NCBI GenBank assembly: GCA_964423795.1
Contig: CAYRGC010000018.1
Span: 1 to 23,074 of the forward strand
Length of the DNA: 23,074 nt
From: CAYRGC01 sp964423795
GTDB lineage: Bacteria; Patescibacteriota; Gracilibacteria; Peribacterales; Peribacteraceae
Direction of reading: 5' to 3'
Both the position numbers and the translations under genes were made by a program. Numbering within the stretch: position 1 is the stretch's first letter; each line of letters starts with the position of its first letter. Below, in pieces: positions 20,717-23,074 of this stretch. The notes beneath the pieces were generated by a model. That model was not told the DNA's origin, did no database searches, and saw nothing but the letters and a program-made list of their open reading frames with translations.

Positions 20717-20722
20717 TACAAT
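20717..20722 (+). promoter_or_regulatory. -10 element, leaderless start of the HIT gene
   Basis: TACAAT ends six bases before the ATG at 20729. No good -35 and no Shine-Dalgarno sequence. Confidence 0.55.
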
Positions 20723-20728
20723 CCGGCC

Positions 20729-21055
20729 ATGACCGACACCGTCTTTCATCGGATTTTGAAAAAGGAGATCCCCGCGACCGTCGTCTACGAGGACGCGGAG
20801 GTTCTCGCGTTCAAGGACATCGATCCCAAGGCGACGACGCATCTGCTCTTCATCCCGAAGGATTTCGTCGCGTCCGTGGCGCACATCACGCCGGATACCG
20901 AGCATCTTCCGGGCATGTTGATCCTCAAGGCGCGGACGTTCGCGAAGGAGAAGGGGATCGCGGGATACAAGCTGACGTTCCACGTGGGGAAAGAAGGAGG
21001 CCAGGAGGTGCCGTACCTCCATTTGCATTTCCTGAGCAACAAGTCCCTCTCCTGA
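20729..21055 (+). CDS. HIT-family nucleotide-binding hydrolase
   Basis: A 108-residue histidine-triad protein of the HinT branch: purine nucleoside phosphoramidase or dinucleotide hydrolase. FHRILKKEIPATVVYED and AFKDIDPKATTHLLFIPK are the typical N-terminal blocks. The triad segment reads VPYLHLHFL: the first His of HxHxH is replaced by Tyr, while the second (nucleophilic) and third remain. The usual Gly-Gly after the triad is also missing (LSN). It is slightly truncated at the C-terminus compared with E. coli HinT. It is followed after four bases by an unknown gene, probably in the same operon. Confidence 0.9.
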   Translation: MTDTVFHRILKKEIPATVVYEDAEVLAFKDIDPKATTHLLFIPKDFVASVAHITPDTEHLPGMLILKARTFAKEKGIAGYKLTFHVGKEGGQEVPYLHLHFLSNKSLS

Positions 21056-21059
21056 TTCC

Positions 21060-21725
21060 ATGCTCTTCGCCACCGACGACGGCATGCTCCTCCGTCCCGA
21101 GACGATCGAGACGCCGTCTCCTGCGCTCATAGCGGATATCAAGCGGTTCGTTCCGATTCATGAGCGGCTGCAGGAATATCTGGTGAAGATGATTGAGACC
21201 GTGACGGGGCGCACGGCGTTTCCGGTCGTGGCGCGAAACCGCGTCACCTTCCCCTTGCAGGGCGTGGAGGACGAAGCGCTCGGCGAGATATTCGCCGGCG
21301 CCAGCCAGGTCCACCTGCTTCTGGACCGCCTCTGTTCGGTGCGAATGGCCCCCGCATGGCATTCGCCCTTGGTCATCCATGCGCGCGCCCACGCGGAGCG
21401 TCACCGGCAGTTGTACAACGCGAGGATCCTCGGCGTCCTGCATTTTCGATCCGGATTGCAGACCGTGCACGCCTTCACCGATCATCAAGGAGGAATCGTG
21501 GTTCCTGTAGATGAAGAGGACCCCACGAATCTTTCGACTCTCTACGAGTCCATGCATGCGATCGGCAAGGACTACGGCAGGGGCGCTGTGCGATTGCGCA
21601 TGAGCCAGTTTCTGCGCCAGGTCGAGGGCCGCACTTCCGAATGCGCGAATACGCATCTCCCGAGCGCCGAGACGCCCCATGTGTTCTCGATTCCGACGCC
21701 GCTCAACGAAGACAGTCGTTCCTGA
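21060..21725 (+). CDS. Protein of unknown function, 221 aa
   Basis: No family recognised. It is a soluble, mixed alpha/beta-looking protein with several His residues (HSPLVIHARAHAERHRQ, about residues 100-116) that could bind a metal or nucleotide, but no standard motif. ATG at 21060 lies four bases after the HIT stop, so cotranscription is very likely. No signal peptide or membrane segment. The gene ends in the arm of the strong terminator at 21725-21749, which supports it being the last gene of the unit. Codon use is like that of its neighbours. Confidence 0.78.
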   Translation: MLFATDDGMLLRPETIETPSPALIADIKRFVPIHERLQEYLVKMIETVTGRTAFPVVARNRVTFPLQGVEDEALGEIFAGASQVHLLLDRLCSVRMAPAWHSPLVIHARAHAERHRQLYNARILGVLHFRSGLQTVHAFTDHQGGIVVPVDEEDPTNLSTLYESMHAIGKDYGRGAVRLRMSQFLRQVEGRTSECANTHLPSAETPHVFSIPTPLNEDSRS

Positions 21726-21749
21726 AAAAGGGGCCCGGGGCCCCTTTTT
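21725..21749. terminator. Bidirectional intrinsic terminator
   Basis: Five A, four G, two C form an 11-base arm perfectly complementary to the right arm, which ends in five T; the loop is CGG. Read from either side it is a GC-rich stem followed by a T-run. It would end both the plus-strand HIT operon and the minus-strand rpsA-type gene. It is the only textbook intrinsic terminator I found in the window. Confidence 0.9.
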
Positions 21750-21763
21750 CGTCCGTATCGTTC

Positions 21764-23074
21764 TTACGCCTCGTACCCGGCCTCCTTGGCCTCGTCTTCC
21801 GTCTTGAAGTACACGCGCTTTTCGGCCTTGATCTTTTTGCCATTGGGCGACTCGACGTCGTAGTACTTCTTGCCCGCCTTGGAAGCGACGAACTTCATGC
21901 CTTCGGGCACCTCGACGTTCTCCTCGGCCTCGGACGACTCCTCGGAACCCGCGGCCTCCTCGGCCTCGCGCTCCTGCTTCAGGCGTTCCATGGTCTCCTT
22001 GTCGATGGGCTTCAAGGCCTTGATGGAGAGGCCGATTCTTCGCTCGTCGACGTCGATGTTGATCACCTGGGCGTCGATCTTCTGGCCGATCGTGAGGACC
22101 TCGGACGGATCGGTCACCTTGTGGTGCGCGAGCTCGGAGAGGTGCACGAGACCGTTGATGTCGCGCTCGAGCTTGATGAAGGCGCCGTAGTCCGTGAAGC
22201 GGACGACGGAACCCGTCACCTTCTTGCCGACGGGGTAGCGCTCGGCGATCTCCTCCCACGGGTCCTTGCTGAGCTGCTTGATGGAAAGGGAGAGCTTCTC
22301 GCCCTCGATGCCGATAACCTTCACCGTCACCTTGTCGCCGATCTCGGCGAACTCGGCCGGGTTCTTGACGTGACCCCAGGCGATCTCGGAGATGTGGACG
22401 AGACCCTCGAGGCCGTCGAAGGCCACGAAGAGACCGAACTTCACGATCCCGCTCACGATGCCTTCCTTCACCTCGCCTGGTTTGAGGTGCTCGAGGGCCT
22501 TGGCGCGCTCCTCGGCCATCGCCTCGCGCTCGGAGACGACGATCTTCCCGGCCTCCTCGTCCATCGTGATGATCTTCACCGTGAAGGTGTGACCCACGAA
22601 CTTCTGGAGGCGGTGGATGATCTCGGACGGGTCGGCGTTGTTGACGCGCGGGTAGTTGACCGGCGCGAGCTGGCTGACCGGGAGAAAGGTGCGGATGCCG
22701 TCGATGTTCGCGAGGAGACCGCCCTTGTTGGCTTCCGTCGGGACGAACTTCATCGTGGCATCGCTCTCCACCTGGCGGTGGAAGCGGTCCCAGGCCTTCT
22801 GCTGGCTGGCCATGCGCAGCGACATGACGATCATGCCTTCGTCGTTTTCCTCCTCGAGCACGAGGGCGGAGACCGAGTCGCCGACCTTGAGTTCGCGGAA
22901 GGTGTTGAAGGAATCGCGGAGCTCGCGACCGGAGACGATGCCGGTGGCCATGCCGCCGATATCGATGAGGAGCTTGTTCTTGCCGCGGTAGACGACGGTG
23001 CCCTCGACGAGCTCACCGGGCTGGACGCGGAGGATGGGCGGAGCTTCGCGGAGAAGCTGGTCCATCACGGGGTT
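21764..23074 (-). CDS. rpsA: Ribosomal protein S1 (5' end beyond window)
   Basis: RNA-binding protein of the small ribosomal subunit that helps load mRNA. Four S1 repeats are visible at about residues 15-85, 100-185, 195-265 and 282-352 (counting from GTG 23068). The third and fourth are the most canonical (GIVSGIVKFGLFVAFDGLEG and GSVVRFTDYGAFIKLERDI). An acidic linker follows (EAEEAAGSEESSEAEEN), then a 40-residue C-terminal domain. The frame is still open at the right edge (Asn-Pro before GTG/ATG at 23068/23065), so the real start may lie outside. E. coli S1 has six repeats; four is common in Gram-positive and other bacteria. The C-terminal domain is unusual and treated in findings. Confidence 0.93.
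   Translation of the reverse strand, partial: NPVMDQLLREAPPILRVQPGELVEGTVVYRGKNKLLIDIGGMATGIVSGRELRDSFNTFRELKVGDSVSALVLEEENDEGMIVMSLRMASQQKAWDRFHRQVESDATMKFVPTEANKGGLLANIDGIRTFLPVSQLAPVNYPRVNNADPSEIIHRLQKFVGHTFTVKIITMDEEAGKIVVSEREAMAEERAKALEHLKPGEVKEGIVSGIVKFGLFVAFDGLEGLVHISEIAWGHVKNPAEFAEIGDKVTVKVIGIEGEKLSLSIKQLSKDPWEEIAERYPVGKKVTGSVVRFTDYGAFIKLERDINGLVHLSELAHHKVTDPSEVLTIGQKIDAQVINIDVDERRIGLSIKALKPIDKETMERLKQEREAEEAAGSEESSEAEENVEVPEGMKFVASKAGKKYYDVESPNGKKIKAEKRVYFKTEDEAKEAGYEA

Noticed and set aside
1..23074. UGA recoded as glycine (Gracilibacteria/SR1-like code)
   Set aside because: Many well-recognised genes end precisely at TGA with the expected length (trpS, maf, thiolase, reductase, uppS).

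Overview
This is a gene-dense, GC-rich bacterial window with 22 protein-coding genes, two tRNA genes and very short intergenic gaps. TGA is an ordinary stop codon throughout, so this is not a UGA-recoding lineage. The combination of a complete-looking mevalonate route, archaeal-type HMG-CoA synthase and thiolase genes, small proteins and few recognisable Shine-Dalgarno sites suggests an uncultured bacterium, possibly of the Patescibacteria/Peregrinibacteria type. That placement is inference from gene content, not a phylogeny.

Left part (1-4.4 kb): a tRNA-Val (minus strand), a 65-residue unknown protein behind a consensus promoter, then a plus-strand run of RluA-type pseudouridine synthase, tryptophanyl-tRNA synthetase and Maf nucleotide pyrophosphatase. 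Convergent to these is a two-gene minus-strand unit: an exported protein of unknown function coupled to a YgjP-like metallopeptidase.

Centre (4.4-14.2 kb): an isoprenoid island. On the minus strand are HMG-CoA synthase, acetoacetyl-CoA thiolase and a fusion of a DUF35 OB-fold domain to a guanylate-kinase-like domain, in the order seen in archaea. Further right are mevalonate kinase, a mevalonate-(di)phosphate decarboxylase and HMG-CoA reductase (minus), a farnesyl-diphosphate-synthase-type prenyltransferase (plus), undecaprenyl diphosphate synthase and type I IPP isomerase (minus). Together they run from acetyl-CoA to undecaprenyl diphosphate. The one step without an obvious enzyme is phosphomevalonate kinase. 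A cysteine- and proline-rich exported protein sits inside the island behind its own strong promoter.

Right part (14.2-23.1 kb): a MarR regulator divergent from the isomerase gene, an MgtE magnesium transporter, an unknown protein, tRNA-Gly followed by a repeat-rich non-coding stretch, an AHSA1/SRPBCC protein, an OafA-type acyltransferase, shikimate kinase, YidD, a small membrane protein, an unknown coiled-coil-like protein, a HIT protein, another unknown protein and ribosomal protein S1 (running off the window edge).

Two things stand out. One is the DUF35-kinase fusion at the position of the archaeal HMGCS/thiolase scaffold protein, next to a pathway lacking its second kinase. The other is the repeated placement of a -10-like hexamer about 6-9 bases before start codons, which implies that leaderless mRNAs are common in this organism.
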